NCBI RefSeq assembly: GCF_016863095.1
Contig: NZ_BOOF01000059.1
Location: 1-57,606, forward strand
Direction: 5' to 3'
Source of the DNA: Microbispora siamensis
Lineage (GTDB): Bacteria > Actinomycetota > Actinomycetes > Streptosporangiales > Streptosporangiaceae
DNA: 57,606 bases
This document shows positions 57,421-57,606 of the stretch, in pieces. The position numbers and the translations under genes are program-made. The first letter of the stretch is position 1, and every line of letters starts with the position of its first letter. The notes below the pieces were generated by a model. That model was not told where the DNA came from. It did no database searches and was given only the letters and a program-made list of their open reading frames with translations.

Positions 57421-57606
57421 ATGTCGACGTCATCACGGCGCACGAACGGCAGGATCGGCGGTGGTCTGCTCGATCCCCGGCAGCTCGTGAGGTCGTTGCC
57501 TGAGGCGTTGCGGAAGCTGAATCCGGTGACGTTGTGGCGCAATCCGGTGATGTTCGTGGTCGAGATCGGTGCGGCGTTCACCACTGTGCTCGCGGTCGTC
57601 GATCCG
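57421..57606 (+). CDS. kdpB: KdpB, N-terminal part (copy 2, runs off the window)
   Basis: The first 62 codons, beginning MSTSSRRTNGRIGGG, which differs from copy 1, then LDPRQLVRSLPEALRKLNP and the first membrane helix. The DNA of codons 13-48 is nearly identical to copy 1 and uses the same unusual TTG, AAT and CCT codons, while sequence on both sides differs clearly. Confidence 0.95.
   Translation, partial: MSTSSRRTNGRIGGGLLDPRQLVRSLPEALRKLNPVTLWRNPVMFVVEIGAAFTTVLAVVDP
57457..57564 (+). repeat. Near-identical kdpB segment, right copy
   Basis: Partner of 43-150 in the inverted kdp duplication. The segment encodes GGLLDPRQL to MFVVE of KdpB. Its codon use is alike in both copies and unlike the surrounding genes. 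Confidence 0.85.

Noticed and set aside
1..57606. CRISPR arrays, insertion sequences, prophage, biosynthetic gene cluster
   Set aside because: No regularly spaced repeats, transposase or integrase motifs, phage structural genes, or NRPS/PKS domains were seen; a single P450 and an exporter are not enough to call a biosynthetic cluster.

Overview
The window is high-GC actinobacterial chromosome. Strong codon bias, frequent GTG starts, several probable leaderless transcripts and families such as SAV_915, Rv1733c, DUF4097, DUF1707, baeRF, MEDS-STAS and RsbW/PP2C/STAS modules point to a filamentous actinomycete. A member of the Streptosporangiales is my guess; the exact genus cannot be read from the sequence. 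I see no tRNA, rRNA, CRISPR array, transposase or prophage.

Layout. Both edges carry a K+-ATPase (kdp) operon, in inverted orientation: small peptide, kdpF, kdpA and the 5' end of kdpB at 1-2046 (minus) and at 55588-57606 (plus). After the left kdp come a SAV_915 protein and a tight operon at 2838-6598: ribbon-helix-helix regulator, DUF4097, DrrAB-like ABC exporter, DUF1707. Next are a KimA-like APC permease and a divergent AsnC-lysA pair. The stretch 10.6-16.4 kb holds an Rv1733c protein, a frameshifted acyltransferase, a FadD-type ligase, a truncated phosphoketolase and a baeRF protein. At 16.5-24.4 kb are a GlxA regulator, a secreted protein, an operon of rtcB, prfH and a LysE exporter (RNA and ribosome repair), a small XRE/membrane operon with a striking 20-bp inverted repeat, and an alcohol dehydrogenase with a divergent XRE-MmyB regulator.

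The centre (24.6-29.1 kb) encodes a 1395-residue signalling protein combining histidine kinase, receiver, PAS, GAF, PP2C phosphatase and RsbW-type kinase domains, followed by its STAS partner. Then come a P450 and TetR sharing an operator motif, a superoxide dismutase under a Nur-box-like site, a second XRE-MmyB/dehydrogenase pair, a glycosyltransferase pair, a BlaI-M56 protease-PAP2 operon, a secreted ThuA protein, a DUF3105-like lipoprotein, a ROK regulator, argG, an imine reductase with HxlR, GH15 with a frameshifted glucose dehydrogenase, a second set of partner-switching proteins, cydAB, TetR/isochorismatase, and two DUF3147 membrane proteins.

Themes. (1) Potassium: two kdp operons plus a KimA-like permease. 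Both kdp promoters share a spaced element, and one shares an identical 12-mer with the permease upstream region. (2) Stress signalling and repair: RtcB-PrfH, baeRF, SOD, cytochrome bd and two partner-switching modules. (3) Many local regulators with readable palindromic operators. (4) Three otherwise intact genes are broken by apparent 1-base changes in G/C runs, which suggests base-calling errors as much as real decay.
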